Source: JACCTU01 sp963809175 (GTDB lineage Bacteria; Actinomycetota; Thermoleophilia; Gaiellales; Gaiellaceae). From it: a stretch of 64,000 nt of DNA. The position numbers and the translations under genes are program-made. The stretch covers positions 806,001 to 870,000 of the forward strand of contig CAWEIK010000003.1 in the NCBI GenBank assembly GCA_963809175.1, in the 5' to 3' direction. Under the pieces are notes generated by a model. That model was not told where the DNA came from, did no database searches, and saw only the letters and a list, made by a program, of their open reading frames with translations. Below are positions 63,675 to 64,000 of this stretch, one piece after another. Position 1 is the stretch's first letter. Each line of letters opens with the position of its first letter.

Positions 63675-64000
63675 AGCAGTGATCGTTTCCGCCGCGCGCA
63701 CGCCCATCGGCCGCGCGCGCAAGGGGTCGCTCGTCGACGCCCGTCCCGACGACCTCGCCGCGTTCGCGATCGACGCGGCGCTGAAGCAGGTCCCCGCCCT
63801 CCCGCGGGAGGAGATCGTCGACGTGATGATCGGCTGCGGGTTCCCGCAGGACCGGCAGGGCATGAACCTCGCGCGTCGCGCGGCGCTGCTCTCGGGGCTC
63901 CCCGCCTCGGTCCCGGGCACCACGGTCAACCGCTTCTGCGCGTCGTCGCTCCAGACGATCCGGATGGCGTTCCACGCGATCCGCGCCGGCGAGGGTGACG
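63667..64000 (+). CDS. Acetyl-CoA acetyltransferase / thiolase, 5' part (runs off the right edge)
   Basis: 111 codons in the window: LPEAVIVSAARTPIGRARKGSLVDARPDD is the thiolase N-terminus and GTTVNRFCASSLQTIRMAFHAIRAGEGD holds the nucleophilic cysteine (about residue 91). TTG start at 63667, overlapping the dehydrogenase stop by 8 bp, with AGGAGAG upstream. With the acyl-CoA dehydrogenase it forms a beta-oxidation unit. The remaining part, with the GHP and CxGGG motifs, is outside. Confidence 0.93.
   Translation, partial: MPEAVIVSAARTPIGRARKGSLVDARPDDLAAFAIDAALKQVPALPREEIVDVMIGCGFPQDRQGMNLARRAALLSGLPASVPGTTVNRFCASSLQTIRMAFHAIRAGEGD

Overview
The window is about 70% G+C and almost solidly coding: no gap between genes exceeds roughly 200 bp. 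I see no tRNA, rRNA, CRISPR array, transposase or phage gene. Gene content and style point to a soil or water actinobacterium, most likely of the Thermoleophilia/Gaiella type: three branched-chain amino-acid-type (Liv) ABC systems, DevS/DevR-like kinase and regulator, DasR-like GntR control, many GTG/TTG starts, 4-nt stop/start overlaps, and many leaderless start codons preceded by TANNNT at 7 nt. The taxonomic guess is inference. About seventeen conserved genes carry a single-base frame break (mostly +1 in G/C runs) with no other decay, so I annotate them as whole genes in probably error-containing sequence.

Layout. 1-2.3 kb: the 5' part of leuS (minus) behind a leucine leader-peptide attenuator, and a divergent cupin. 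2.3-4.4 kb: an unknown protein and lysA. 4.3-7 kb: a CarH/LitR-type B12 photoreceptor gene divergent from a DUF378-FAS1 operon, with five 11-bp repeats between them, then an EamA transporter. 7-15.2 kb (minus): DUF255 thioredoxin-domain protein, sulfatase and Liv system 1 (livGFHMK). 15.2-20.3 kb: membrane protein, CoA-transferase, HMG-CoA lyase, PPOX enzyme, BNR-repeat protein, MoaD-like protein and a BMP-family lipoprotein. 20.3-23.5 kb: NrtR-like regulator, a five-PASTA membrane protein, and rsgA behind an unusual leader ORF. 23.5-27 kb (minus): glyoxylate-shunt operon aceA-aceB-gntR. 27-35.5 kb (minus): Liv system 2 (livKGFHM) joined by 4-nt overlaps to a hydrolase, an acyl-CoA synthetase, a TetR regulator and a FabH-like synthase. 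35.6-39 kb: DHA2 exporter and a secreted subtilisin. 39-47.1 kb (minus): amino-sugar/peptidoglycan-recycling cluster (GntR, TIM-barrel-MurQ fusion, NagA, NagB-II-like SIS protein, sugar ABC importer). 47.2-50.4 kb: AlkZ-like protein, VKOR, DsbA-like protein, NirK-like copper enzyme. 50.6-57.8 kb: membrane protein, DevS/DevR-like pair, GNAT-ADP-forming acyl-CoA synthetase, zinc alcohol dehydrogenase and a small protein, with a shared promoter element. 57.8-64 kb (plus): Liv system 3 (livGFHMK), acyl-CoA dehydrogenase and the start of a thiolase.

Taken together, the gene set describes an aerobic heterotroph living on amino acids, acyl compounds and cell-wall amino sugars, with a glyoxylate shunt for C2 growth, a light-sensing B12 regulator and a redox/NO/hypoxia-sensing two-component system. 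The regulatory DNA is the most informative part: the leuS attenuator, the CarH-type operator, the NrtR-like palindrome, the rsgA leader, the TGGTC-N-ACCA sites of the amino-sugar cluster and the repeated 45-bp element around the DevS/DevR genes are all directly visible.
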